From contig NZ_LT629758.1 of assembly GCF_900104725.1 (NCBI RefSeq), forward strand, positions 2,914,001 to 2,978,000: a DNA stretch of 64,000 nt, read 5' to 3'. The number at the start of each line of letters is the position of its first letter. The stretch's first letter is position 1. Source of the stretch: Actinoplanes derwentensis. GTDB lineage: Bacteria > Actinomycetota > Actinomycetes > Mycobacteriales > Micromonosporaceae. The notes under the pieces are model-generated. The model did not search any database. It was not told the origin of the DNA and was given only the letters and a program-made list of their open reading frames with translations. Positions 1-7,608 of the stretch are shown here, piece by piece. The translations under genes and the position numbers were made by a program.

Positions 1-122
1 TCGGAGCCGTTGTCGACCACGATCACCTCGTGGACCGGCTCGTCCTGACCGAAGATCGCGTCCAGGCATTCGCGGAGGAAATCCTGCTCGTTGTGGACCG
101 GCACCACGATCGAGATCAGCAT
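1..122 (-). CDS. Family 2 glycosyltransferase, N-terminal fragment (cut by window edge)
   Basis: Only the first 40 or so codons are in the window; the gene runs off the left end. The start reads MLISIVVPVHNEQDFLRECL, followed about 15 residues later by VIVVDNGS. This is the classic opening of a GT-A fold family 2 glycosyltransferase: a first beta strand with VVPVHNE, then the nucleotide-sugar binding strand ending in an Asp-Asn/Asp-Gly-Ser motif. Donor and acceptor cannot be judged from this piece. An upstream ATG in another frame closes at once, so the ATG at 122 is the start. The ribosome binding site is weak, with GGAG only two bases before the ATG. A hairpin at 151-184 separates it from the next minus-strand gene upstream. 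Confidence 0.85.
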   Translation of the reverse strand, partial: MLISIVVPVHNEQDFLRECLDAIFGQDEPVHEVIVVDNGS

Positions 123-150
123 CGCTCCATTGTGGTGCCACACGCACACG

Positions 151-184
151 AAAGGGCGCCCGGCAGAAGCCAGGACGCCCTTTT
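151..184. terminator. Hairpin between two minus-strand genes
   Basis: AAAGGGCG at 151-158 pairs with CGCCCTTT at 176-183, and the 17 bases between are partly self-complementary. It lies 20 bp past the stop of the small membrane protein gene (204-359) and before the glycosyltransferase start, so it is probably that gene's intrinsic terminator. The T tract is short. Confidence 0.55.
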
Positions 185-203
185 CCGTATCGCCTATCGG
201 CGA

Positions 204-359
204 CTAGAACCAGACTTTTCGACCACCGACCGGACGGCCAATCGCACCGAGGATCCAGAGAACGGCTCCGATGACCAGCAACACGATGCCGATCGTGTAA
301 AGGATCGAAACCTTCAGGAGCACTCCCAGAAGGACGAGGATGAGTCCCAGGACCAGCAT
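204..359 (-). CDS. Small two-helix membrane protein (DUF6131-like)
   Basis: This 51-residue protein is nearly all hydrophobic: two predicted membrane helices (about 2-16 and 19-38) are followed by a short basic Gly-Arg tail, GRPVGGRKVWF. Size, helix spacing and tail match small actinobacterial DUF6131 proteins as I remember them; no function is known for that family. The ATG at 359 has GGAG eight bases upstream, which favours it over longer in-frame readings that run into low-quality sequence. The gene stands alone, with its own terminator-like hairpin at 151-184. A role in the membrane is inferred from composition only. Confidence 0.7.
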   Translation of the reverse strand: MLVLGLILVLLGVLLKVSILYTIGIVLLVIGAVLWILGAIGRPVGGRKVWF

Positions 360-489
360 GACTATTGCTCCGTTCGTTGGCGTGTCTTTTCTAGCGCGAC
401 CCACTGATACCCAGCACGCCAGATCACCAATCAAGCTCCACCATGAAAACGCCGGTCCATGTCCCACGTCACACTCCAGCGTCTGCCGA

Positions 490-1338
490 TCATGGACGGA
501 CGGTGCCGCGAAACATGATCGGGGTGACGCCGGTGCGCTGGTGGAAGTACTTGCTGAAGTTGGTGGCGCTGGTGAAACCGAGCCGGGCCGCGATCTGGGC
601 GGCGGTGTGTTCGCTGTGGGCCAGCAGCCGTTTGGCCTCCAGGACGACACGCCGGTCGATGTAGTCCTTGGCGTTGACACCGGCGGCGGCCTGGGTGGCG
701 CGCGACAGCGTCCGGGCGGAGTAGCCGAGCCGGTGTGCGTAGTCCTCCAGCCGCCGGTTCCGGTTGAAGTCGCGTTCGACCGCGTCCCGGAAGCGCAGGA
801 ACGTGTCCCCGCCGTGCGGACCACCGCCGGTGGGGGCGAGCTGGAGCAGTAGCACCGACAGCAGATGTCGCAGGATCGCCTGGCGGACCTCGATCGGCAT
901 CCGCCCCGGCCCGGTGAACACCCGGTCCAGATGGGTCACCGAATCCACGAGTGCGGCCTGCTCGGACGGCGCCGGGTCGTGGACGACGGCGGCGTGCGGA
1001 TCGTCAAGGTGCACGGCGGCGGCCGTGGCCGGGTCGAGGAAGTCCGGCTCGAAGAGGACCAGAGTCCCCTCGGCGGTGCCCGGGTCGCCCCACTGCTGCA
1101 CCTGGCCGGGCCGTACCCACAGCCACCGGCCGGGGGTGAGCATGACGGCGGCGAAGTCGACGGTGTGCCGCAGGGTTCCGGCGCGCAGGGACAGCAGGTG
1201 ATGGAAGGTGGGCCGTTGCGGGCCGCCGCCGACCCGGCCGCGCACCCGGTCCAGGTCCAGCACCTCGATGCCACCCGGCATCCCGGCCGGAGCCGCGAAC
1301 CCCAGCTCGACGATGCCTTGTCGGTTTTTGACCATCAC
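490..1338 (-). CDS. AraC-family transcriptional regulator
   Basis: A 282-residue regulator. The N-terminal half (about 20-150) looks like a cupin-type sensor domain, with a THHLLSLRAGTLRHTVD stretch and a downstream GRWLWVRPGQVQQW strand. The C-terminal 100 residues hold the two helix-turn-helix motifs of the AraC/XylS family; the second is recognisable from TAAQIAARLGFTSATNFSKYF followed by the family ending RTGVTP..FR. It is divergent from the SnoaL-like gene at 1419, with 80 bp between them, so it probably controls that gene and perhaps itself. The start is GTG 1338 or ATG 1335 and neither has a strong ribosome binding site. The ligand is unknown. Confidence 0.9.
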   Translation of the reverse strand: MMVKNRQGIVELGFAAPAGMPGGIEVLDLDRVRGRVGGGPQRPTFHHLLSLRAGTLRHTVDFAAVMLTPGRWLWVRPGQVQQWGDPGTAEGTLVLFEPDFLDPATAAAVHLDDPHAAVVHDPAPSEQAALVDSVTHLDRVFTGPGRMPIEVRQAILRHLLSVLLLQLAPTGGGPHGGDTFLRFRDAVERDFNRNRRLEDYAHRLGYSARTLSRATQAAAGVNAKDYIDRRVVLEAKRLLAHSEHTAAQIAARLGFTSATNFSKYFHQRTGVTPIMFRGTVRP

Positions 1339-1418
1339 GAGTCGGAACGCTACCCGGTCGCGTCCTTGGGTGGCTCATAGCGTGGAACCAACAGCACAGA
1401 ACGAGAGAAGGAACCACG

Positions 1419-2177
1419 ATGAGCGCCAAGGAAATCGTCCTCACCGCAGCCGGTCAGCTCTTCGGTGACAAGGACCCGTCCGCCGTCGACCGCTGGGCCG
1501 CCGCCACCTACCGTCAGCACAGCGCACTCGCCGCCGACGGTCCCGAGGGCCTGCGGGACCTGGTCGGCAGCCTGTCCGACGGCTTCCGCTACGACCTGCA
1601 CCGGGTTGTCGCCGACGGTGATCTGGTCGCTCTGCACGGCACTTACCACGGCTTCGGCCCCGAGCCGCTCGTCGCCTTCGACGTCTTCCGGGTGGCCGAC
1701 GGCAAGCTGGCCGAGCACTGGGACGCCCTCGCCCCGGTCGTCACGAGCACGGTGTCCGGCCGCTCCCAGACCGACGGCCCCACCACTGTCACCGACCTCG
1801 GCCAGACCGAGGCCAACCGGGTGCTGGTGACCGATTTCGTGGAGACCGTCCTGAAGGGCGGCAAGGTCGACACGATCACCGACTACCTCAGCACCGAGAC
1901 CTACCACCAGCACAACATCGGCATCGGCGACGGCCTGGACGGGCTCGGTGCCGCCTTGACCGCACTCGCCCAACAGGGCGTCACGATGACCTATCACGCG
2001 GTGCACCGGGTGATCGCCGAGGGCAATTTCGTCCTCACCGTCTCGGAGGGCAGTTTCGGCCCCACCCCGACCGCCTTCTACGACCTGTTCCGCGTCGACT
2101 GCGGCCGGATCGTCGAGCACTGGGACATCACCCCGGAGATCCCGGCCGGCCTGCCGCACCCCAACGGCCTGTTCTGA
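1419..2177 (+). CDS. Tandem SnoaL/NTF2-like domain protein
   Basis: A 252-residue protein built from two copies of a SnoaL/ketosteroid-isomerase-like cone fold, roughly 5-115 and 130-245. Each copy has the same pattern: a Y.QH motif (YRQHS and YHQHN), a central region ending in HRVVADGDLV or HRVIAEGNFV, and a FDVFRV..GKLAEHWD or YDLFRVDCGRIVEHWD strand. Members of this fold act as isomerases, cyclases or hydrolases, or simply bind small hydrophobic ligands. The substrate here cannot be read from sequence. The start at 1419 is preceded by GAGAGAAGGAA. It is transcribed away from the AraC regulator, which is the likely controller. Confidence 0.85.
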   Translation: MSAKEIVLTAAGQLFGDKDPSAVDRWAAATYRQHSALAADGPEGLRDLVGSLSDGFRYDLHRVVADGDLVALHGTYHGFGPEPLVAFDVFRVADGKLAEHWDALAPVVTSTVSGRSQTDGPTTVTDLGQTEANRVLVTDFVETVLKGGKVDTITDYLSTETYHQHNIGIGDGLDGLGAALTALAQQGVTMTYHAVHRVIAEGNFVLTVSEGSFGPTPTAFYDLFRVDCGRIVEHWDITPEIPAGLPHPNGLF

Positions 2178-2242
2178 CGCTTCGGATGGCATCCTCCCGA
2201 ATGGCGACATACATTGACAGTTGCCTATCAATGGAGGTGCCC

Positions 2243-3295
2243 ATGCACCGCACGATCATCGGTGTCACGCTCACCGCGGCACTGCTGGCGGCCGGCCCCC
2301 ACCCGGCCGCCGGCGCGGCGGAACCCGACCTGGCGAACCCGCAGGTGGTGGCGAGCGGCCTGACCGTCCCGTGGGGTCTCGGCTTCCTGCCGGACGGCAG
2401 CGCGCTGGTCGCCGAACGCAACAGTGCCCGTGTGCTGCGGTTGGTGCCGGGCAGCGCGCCGGTCATGGTCACCACCATCGCCGGGGTCTCCCCCACCGGC
2501 GAGGCGGGGCTGCTCGGCCTGGCGGTCTCACCGACCTTCGATCAGGACAATCTGGTGTACGTCTACTTCACCTCGGCCTCCGACAACCGGATCGCCCGGT
2601 TCCGCCTGGACACCCCCGCCAGCCAGCAGGTGATCCTCAGCGGCCTGGCGAAGGCGAGCATCCACGACGGCGGGCGGATCGCGTTCGGCCCGGACGGCAT
2701 GCTCTACGCCGGCGTCGGCGACGCCGGTGTGACGGCGAACGCGCAGAACCAGCAGAGCCGCAACGGCAAGATCCTGCGGATGCGCCCGGACGGCGGCGTC
2801 CCCGCCAGCGGCAATCCGTTCCCCGGTTCGCTGGTCTACAGTCTCGGCCACCGCAACCCGCAGGGCCTGGCCTGGGACGCGCAGGGCCGGTTGTACGCCG
2901 CCGAGTTCGGCCAGAACACCTGGGACGAGGTGAACCTGATCGTGGCCGGCGGCAACTACGGCTGGCCGACCGTCGAGGGCACCAGCACCGACACCCGGTT
3001 CCGCAACCCGATCGTGGTGTGGACCACCGCGGAGGCGTCCCCCAGCGGCGCCGAGATCGACGGCTCGACCCTGTACGTCGCCGCCCTGCGCGGCCAGCGC
3101 CTGTGGTCGGTGCCGCTGGACGGCGCCGGCGGCGCGGGCACCCCGGTGTCCCGGCTGCAGGGCCGGTACGGACGGCTGCGCACGGTGGAACGCGCCCCCG
3201 ACGGCGCCCTGTGGGTGACCACCAGCAACCGTGACGGCCGCGGTACCCCCGCCGCCACCGACGACCGGGTCCTGCGCTTCCCGCCGCTCACCTGA
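2243..3295 (+). CDS. Secreted PQQ-type glucose/sorbosone dehydrogenase family protein
   Basis: A 350-residue exported protein. The first 26 residues form a signal peptide (MHRTII, hydrophobic core, AGAAE). The rest is a six-bladed beta-propeller of the soluble quinoprotein glucose/sorbosone dehydrogenase family. Characteristic stretches are LTVPWGLGFLPDGSALVAER, GLLGLAVSPTFDQDNLVYVYF, a catalytic-type IHDGGRIAFGPDGMLYAGVGD and LGHRNPQGLAWD. The ATG at 2243 is chosen over ATG 2231 and an earlier in-frame start because GGAGGTG lies just before it and the signal peptide then begins properly. It probably oxidises an extracellular sugar or acts as a lectin-like propeller. The stop is followed by a hairpin at 3297-3344. 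Confidence 0.88.
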   Translation: MHRTIIGVTLTAALLAAGPHPAAGAAEPDLANPQVVASGLTVPWGLGFLPDGSALVAERNSARVLRLVPGSAPVMVTTIAGVSPTGEAGLLGLAVSPTFDQDNLVYVYFTSASDNRIARFRLDTPASQQVILSGLAKASIHDGGRIAFGPDGMLYAGVGDAGVTANAQNQQSRNGKILRMRPDGGVPASGNPFPGSLVYSLGHRNPQGLAWDAQGRLYAAEFGQNTWDEVNLIVAGGNYGWPTVEGTSTDTRFRNPIVVWTTAEASPSGAEIDGSTLYVAALRGQRLWSVPLDGAGGAGTPVSRLQGRYGRLRTVERAPDGALWVTTSNRDGRGTPAATDDRVLRFPPLT

Positions 3296-3296
3296 C

Positions 3297-3344
3297 AGCC
3301 CGCCGGTCCCGGTCCTTCCCGGGCCGAGACCGGCCGGCGGGGCT
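3297..3344. terminator. Strong GC hairpin between convergent genes
   Basis: AGCCCGCCGG at 3297-3306 pairs with CCGGCGGGGCT at 3334-3344 (one bulged G), and an inner CCCGG...CCGGG-type pairing is also possible. It lies between the 3' ends of the plus-strand dehydrogenase and the minus-strand SRPBCC gene, where a shared bidirectional terminator is expected. Confidence 0.65.
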
Positions 3345-3347
3345 TCT

Positions 3348-3821
3348 TCACGGCGCCGCGGACGCGGCCTCGCGCGCCATCGCCCGCAGTGTCGCCGCGA
3401 ACCCCACCCGGCCGATCACTGTGAACGCCGGTGCGGTGAACCGGGCGAGGCGGTGCGGCCAGACAGTGACGTCCTCTCCCCACACGACGTGACTGTGCCC
3501 GCCCGCCAGCGGTGTCACGGTGAACCACGCGCGGCCGCGGATGAAGTCACCGCGCTTCTGCACCTCGCACCGCCCGGGCCGGTCGCCGGGCGCGTCCCCG
3601 CCGGGCGGCTGCCACACGGTGACCGTCATCGGGTCGTCGAACGCGAGCCGCCCGACGCCGGTGCGGGCCACGAAACCCGCGCCCACCCCGTCCGGCCGGT
3701 CCGTGGTCACGCCGACAGTGGTGAGCGGTACCCAGCCCGCGTGCCGGGGCCAGTCGGTCAGCGTGGACCACGTGATGGTGGCGGGCGCCCGGACGGACCG
3801 GGCGACGGTGAAGTGGGCCAT
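3348..3821 (-). CDS. SRPBCC (START-like) family protein
   Basis: A 157-residue single-domain protein. It begins MAHFTVARSVRAPATITWSTLTDWPRHAGWVP, the usual opening of polyketide-cyclase/START-like SRPBCC proteins with a helix-grip fold. The later strands include VGAGFVARTGVGRLAFDDPMTVT and HVVWGEDVTVWP. The hydrophobic cavity of this fold binds lipids or polyketides, but the ligand here is unknown. The ATG at 3821 is chosen because family members start a few residues before the first strand; an extension to 3869 would add a basic tail of poor quality. It faces away from the LVIVD-repeat gene at 3981, leaving a 160-bp shared promoter region. Confidence 0.82.
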   Translation of the reverse strand: MAHFTVARSVRAPATITWSTLTDWPRHAGWVPLTTVGVTTDRPDGVGAGFVARTGVGRLAFDDPMTVTVWQPPGGDAPGDRPGRCEVQKRGDFIRGRAWFTVTPLAGGHSHVVWGEDVTVWPHRLARFTAPAFTVIGRVGFAATLRAMAREAASAAP

Positions 3822-3980
3822 TCGCCGACCGTACCCGCCAATGATCTTGATCTGGCTCTTCGCCACCAAAATCGGATATATTGACGATCATCGAATGGTT
3901 GCATAGCGTTCAGGCACGCATCCCGGCGCGTGCCACACCCCCGCACGGGCCGGCCCTTCCCCCAGAAAGGGCGTTTGACC

Positions 3981-5285
3981 ATGCTCCGAGGAGTACGGCG
4001 CACCATGCTCGCCGCCGCGACACTCATGCTGTCGCTGGCCGTCGCCGGGCCGCCGGCCGCCGGCCACGACCCGGGCACCCCGGAAGGCAAGGCCGAGCAG
4101 GCGGAACTGCTCCGGATCTACGAACCGGCCTGGAAGAGCGGCACCGCCATCGCCGCCACCGTGACCTGCGTCAACGGCACGGCCGGCAGTTACCCGTGCA
4201 AGAACGTCGACCTGCTCAGCTTCCTGCCGCAATCCACACTGGGTGGCGGCAGTTCGTCGAGCATGTGGTACTGGGCCGACACCCCGAACAACACCGAGTA
4301 CATCCTGTACTGCCGGTCCAACGGTGTCTCGTTCGTGAACGTGACCGACCCGTCCAACCCGAAGTACCTCGGGAACCTGCCGTCCGCGAACGGGGTCAGC
4401 TCGTCGTGGTGTGACATCCGCACGTACGGCAACTACGCGTACATCGGCAAGGACTCGGTCTCGCACGGCATCCAGATCTTCGACCTGACCAAGCTGCGCG
4501 GCGTCACCACCACCCAGACGTTCACCGCCGCCGCCCGGTTCACCGGTCTGACCAACAGCCACACCCTGCAGATCAACCAGGCCACCGGCTTCCTGTACGT
4601 GTCCGGAGCCAACACGTGCAGCAAGGGCCTGACGATCTACAACATCAAGTCGCCGCTCACGCTCACCCTCGCGGGCTGTTACAGCGGCGCGGTCTACTCG
4701 CACGAGTCGATCGTGGTCAACTACGCCGGACCGGACACCCGGTACACCGGCCGGGAGATCGCCTTCAACTACACCGGACAGGGCAAGACCTTCCAGGTCC
4801 TGGACGTCACTGACAAGTCGAGCATCAAGGTCCTGTCCAGCGCCACCCACCCTGGCGCCAGCTTCATCCACCAGGGCTTCGCCACCAGCGACTACAAGCA
4901 CATGATCGTCAACGACGAGACGATCAGCACCGCCTCCGGCAGCCCCGACTTCGTCTACAACATCGAGAAGCTGGACGCCGTGAAGTACGTGGGCCGCGAC
5001 AACGGCACCCGTGGCACGTTCGTCAACCACAACGGCTACACCGTCGGTAACCGGCACTTCCAGGCGTCGTACCGCGGTGGCCTGCGCATTCTCGACACCA
5101 CGAACGTCGCCTCGGCCAGCCTGCCCGAGGTCGGCTACTTCGACGTCGACCCGTCGTCGAACGCCAGCGGTTACAGCGGGAGCTGGATGGCGCTGCCGTA
5201 CCTGAAGAACGGGGTGGTGGCCGTACAGAGCATCGGGGTCGGGCTCTTCCTGGTGAAGCCCACCGGCGCGGCGGCCGTCAGCTGA
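3981..5285 (+). CDS. Secreted LVIVD-repeat (choice-of-anchor B-like) protein
   Basis: A 434-residue exported protein. Residues 1-30 are a signal peptide (basic start, AAATLMLSLAVAGPPAAG). The mature part is a beta-propeller of LVIVD-type repeats with phrases such as GVSFVNVTDPSNPKYLG, GIQIFDLTKLRG, TFQVLDVTDKSSIKVL and GLRILDTTNVASASLPEVG. This family is extracellular and its biochemical role is unknown. Two Cys pairs (TCVNG/PCKNV and NTCSKG/GCYSG) could form disulfides. The ATG at 3981 gives a clean signal peptide. The stop TGA at 5283-5285 abuts the His/Met-rich protein gene that follows, so the two are probably co-transcribed and may work together outside the cell. Confidence 0.85.
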   Translation: MLRGVRRTMLAAATLMLSLAVAGPPAAGHDPGTPEGKAEQAELLRIYEPAWKSGTAIAATVTCVNGTAGSYPCKNVDLLSFLPQSTLGGGSSSSMWYWADTPNNTEYILYCRSNGVSFVNVTDPSNPKYLGNLPSANGVSSSWCDIRTYGNYAYIGKDSVSHGIQIFDLTKLRGVTTTQTFTAAARFTGLTNSHTLQINQATGFLYVSGANTCSKGLTIYNIKSPLTLTLAGCYSGAVYSHESIVVNYAGPDTRYTGREIAFNYTGQGKTFQVLDVTDKSSIKVLSSATHPGASFIHQGFATSDYKHMIVNDETISTASGSPDFVYNIEKLDAVKYVGRDNGTRGTFVNHNGYTVGNRHFQASYRGGLRILDTTNVASASLPEVGYFDVDPSSNASGYSGSWMALPYLKNGVVAVQSIGVGLFLVKPTGAAAVS

Positions 5286-5332
5286 CCGCCGAACCAACCG
5301 GCACGGACCGTCATCGCCGCCTGACCGCGGCG

Positions 5333-6124
5333 GTGACGCTGGCCGGCTTCCTCGGTGCCGCCTACCTGTTCTTCGACAGCCAGGCCCCCGCCGCCGCGCC
5401 ACCCGCACCGGCGCCGTCGGCGGTCGCCTACAACAGCGACGGCCTCTCCGACGTCTACGACGGCTTCCAGGTGGAGGCACTGTCCCTGCCCACCGGGCGC
5501 GGTCCGGCCACGATCAAGCTGAAGGTCAACGGTCCGACCAGCAACTTCCAGACCATTCACACCAAACCCATGCACATGTACGTTCTCCGCGACGACCTGT
5601 CCGGGTACCAGCACCTGCACCCGTCCCTGGCCGACGGCGTGTGGACGGCTCCCGTGACGATCACCGACGGCGGCGCGTACCGGGTCTACATCGAGTTCAC
5701 CCCCGCCGGACGCCCGTCGACAGCCGACCCGACGGTGCTGGGCGTGCCGTTCGTGATCCCCGGCGACACCAGCATGGTCCCGGTCCCCGCCCCCGTGGCG
5801 GAGGCGTCGTCGGGCGGCTACACCGTGCGCCGTCTCGACGGCACCGCCGACCTGACCTCGGGCATCCCGGCCGCCCTGCAGTTCCAGGTGCTGTACGACG
5901 GCCGCCCGGCGACGCTCGAACCGTATCTGGGCGCCTACGCCCACCTGTCCAACTTCGAGGTCCGCACCCAGGCATTGATGCACCTGCATCCACTCCCGGC
6001 GACCTCCGGCGGCCTGCTGGCGTTCCACGCGGCGTTCGCCGAGCGGGGCGACAAACGGATGTTCCTGCAGTTCCGGGCGGGCGGGAAGTTGCACGAGGTG
6101 GCGTTCACCGTGTTCACGACCTGA
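5333..6124 (+). CDS. Membrane-anchored His/Met-rich extracellular protein (possible metal handling)
   Basis: A 263-residue protein with an N-terminal membrane anchor (AGFLGAAYLFF), an Ala-Pro linker to about residue 30, then two beta-rich domains. Metal-ligand-like clusters stand out: HTKPMHMY, YQHLHP and MHLHP. Similar KPMH...QHLHP phrases occur in copper- or heavy-metal-associated exported proteins in my memory, so metal handling is a reasonable guess only. GTG 5333 is the first standard start, but the frame stays open back to 5282 and reads LTAEPTGTDRHRRLTAAV. That supplies the basic residues expected before a signal anchor, so initiation at CTG 5282, overlapping the upstream TGA, is possible. 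Its last 11 bp overlap the convergent tetR. Confidence 0.7.
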   Translation: MTLAGFLGAAYLFFDSQAPAAAPPAPAPSAVAYNSDGLSDVYDGFQVEALSLPTGRGPATIKLKVNGPTSNFQTIHTKPMHMYVLRDDLSGYQHLHPSLADGVWTAPVTITDGGAYRVYIEFTPAGRPSTADPTVLGVPFVIPGDTSMVPVPAPVAEASSGGYTVRRLDGTADLTSGIPAALQFQVLYDGRPATLEPYLGAYAHLSNFEVRTQALMHLHPLPATSGGLLAFHAAFAERGDKRMFLQFRAGGKLHEVAFTVFTT

Positions 6125-6686
6125 TCCGGTCGATCAGCATCCGGAGCAGTTCGTCGCCGGTGGTGTTCCACTTCTCGGCGGTGAGGTGACCGCTGTTCTC
6201 CATCGCCACGATGCCGTGGACGCTGGTCATCAGCAGCGCGCCGGCCGGCCCGGCGCGCCGCTGATCGCCGGTTACCTCGGCGACGATGCGCAGGAACTGG
6301 TCGTGGGTGCGCGACACCGCGGCGACGGCGGCCGGGTTCTGGTCGGCCGGGGCGGAGAACATCAGCGCGTACGCGTGCGGGCGATGTCTCCCCACGTCCA
6401 TCAGCCCGGTCAGGGCACGTTCCAGCCGCTGCGCCGGCGGCAGGCTCTGGTCGGCGAGCAGCCCGTCGAGCGCGTCGCCGATCGCCGTCCAGCTCTCCTC
6501 GGCGATCGCCCCGAGCAGGTGCTCCTTGTCCGGGAAGTGGCCGTAGGGCGCACCCCGGGACACTCCGGCACGAGCACCGACGGCCCGTAACGTCACCGCG
6601 TCCGGACCGCCCTCGTCGAGCAATCGTGTGGCGGCGTCCACCAGCGCGCGCCGGGTCGCCGCCGCGCTCTCCACCCTGCTGACCAT
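6114..6686 (-). CDS. TetR-family repressor
   Basis: A 190-residue regulator. The N-terminal HTH is plain: ATRLLDEGGPDAVTLRAVGARAGVSRGAPYGHFPDKEHLL, the helix-turn-helix plus the Y.HF.(D/S)KE signature of TetR proteins. The C-terminal part (about 60-190) is an all-helical ligand domain resembling the TetR_C_33-like group (LMDVGRHRPHAYALMFSAP). It is divergent from the short-chain dehydrogenase gene, with 61 bp between the starts. That spacer holds two TCATATGA palindromes and a repeated ACAACGTCA element, the likely operator, so it should repress the dehydrogenase and itself. The effector is unknown. Confidence 0.9.
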   Translation of the reverse strand: MVSRVESAAATRRALVDAATRLLDEGGPDAVTLRAVGARAGVSRGAPYGHFPDKEHLLGAIAEESWTAIGDALDGLLADQSLPPAQRLERALTGLMDVGRHRPHAYALMFSAPADQNPAAVAAVSRTHDQFLRIVAEVTGDQRRAGPAGALLMTSVHGIVAMENSGHLTAEKWNTTGDELLRMLIDRIRS

Positions 6687-6711
6687 GGCGGCAATCTACC
6701 CTCCCGTTCGT

Positions 6712-6751
6712 TTGACAACGTCATATGAAACGCCTACCTTCGTTCATATGA
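6712..6751 (+). promoter_or_regulatory. Leaderless promoter with overlapping TetR operator
   Basis: TTGACA (6712-6717), a 17-bp spacer and TACCTT (6735-6740) form a near-consensus housekeeping promoter. The expected start of transcription falls at about 6747, so the ATG at 6748 would be the first codon of a leaderless mRNA. Palindrome TCATATGA occurs at 6721-6728 and 6744-6751, and ACAACGTCA at 6715-6723 recurs at 6751-6759. These symmetric elements sit in the spacer and over the start, where a TetR dimer would block polymerase. Confidence 0.65.
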
Positions 6752-7608
6752 CAACGTCACATGAAGAGCTGGTCCTGATCAGCGGCGCCTCCACCGGCAT
6801 GGGTGCGGCCGCCGCCCGCGAACTGGCCGGCCGCGGTTACCACGTGCTCGCCGGGGTCCGCCGCGAGGCCGACTTCCTCCACGGCCCGAACCTCGAATCG
6901 GTGTTCCTCGACGTCACCGACCCGGCTCAGATCGAGGCCGTCGCCCGCCGCATCGCCACCGACCCGCGCCGCCGCCCGCTGCGCGCCGTGATCAACAACG
7001 CCGGCATCGCCATCAACGCACCGGTCGAGCTGCTCTCGATGGACGAGTGGCGACGCCAGTTCGAGGTCAACTTCTTCGGCCACGTCGCGGTCACCAAAGC
7101 CGTCCTGCCGGCTCTGCACGCCAGCTCCGGCCGGGTGGTGAACATCAGCTCGGTCGGCGGGAAGGTCGCGCTGCCCACCTACGGCGCGTACGCCGGGGCG
7201 AAGTTCGCCATGGAGGGCATGAGCGACGCCCTGCGCCGGGAGCTGGCGCCGCACGGCGTGCAGGTGGTCGTCGTCGAGCCCGGCGGTGTGCAGACCGAGA
7301 TGACCGGCCACGGCATCGACCGGATGCAGAAGACCATCGCCACGATGTCGGCGACCGAGCGCACCCGCTACGGCGCCCTGTTGCAGGCGATCATCAACCA
7401 GGCCACCGCGTTCACCGCATCGGGCCTGCCCGCCGAGCGCGCCGGCCGGATCATCGCCGACGCCACCACCGCACGCCGCCCGCGCGCCCGCTACACCATC
7501 GGCCGGGACGCGGCCGTCCTCACCCGGCTCCCCCGCCTGCTCACCGACCGTCTGCTGGACCGGATGATGGCGGCCAGCCTGCGCCCGCACTTCCCCAAAT
7601 CCGTCTAA
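6748..7608 (+). CDS. Short-chain dehydrogenase/reductase
   Basis: A 286-residue classical SDR oxidoreductase. The Rossmann nucleotide loop is SGASTGMG (near residue 13), NNAG appears as INNAGIA, and the active site has VNISSVGG (Ser) and YGAYAGAK (YxxxK). The C-terminal helices continue as in SDRs that act on sterols, alcohols or ketones; the substrate is unknown. The ATG at 6748 is favoured because a promoter places the RNA start right before it; the frame is open further upstream but that part overlaps tetR. The dehydrogenase is probably induced when the divergent TetR repressor binds its ligand. Confidence 0.92.
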   Translation: MTTSHEELVLISGASTGMGAAAARELAGRGYHVLAGVRREADFLHGPNLESVFLDVTDPAQIEAVARRIATDPRRRPLRAVINNAGIAINAPVELLSMDEWRRQFEVNFFGHVAVTKAVLPALHASSGRVVNISSVGGKVALPTYGAYAGAKFAMEGMSDALRRELAPHGVQVVVVEPGGVQTEMTGHGIDRMQKTIATMSATERTRYGALLQAIINQATAFTASGLPAERAGRIIADATTARRPRARYTIGRDAAVLTRLPRLLTDRLLDRMMAASLRPHFPKSV

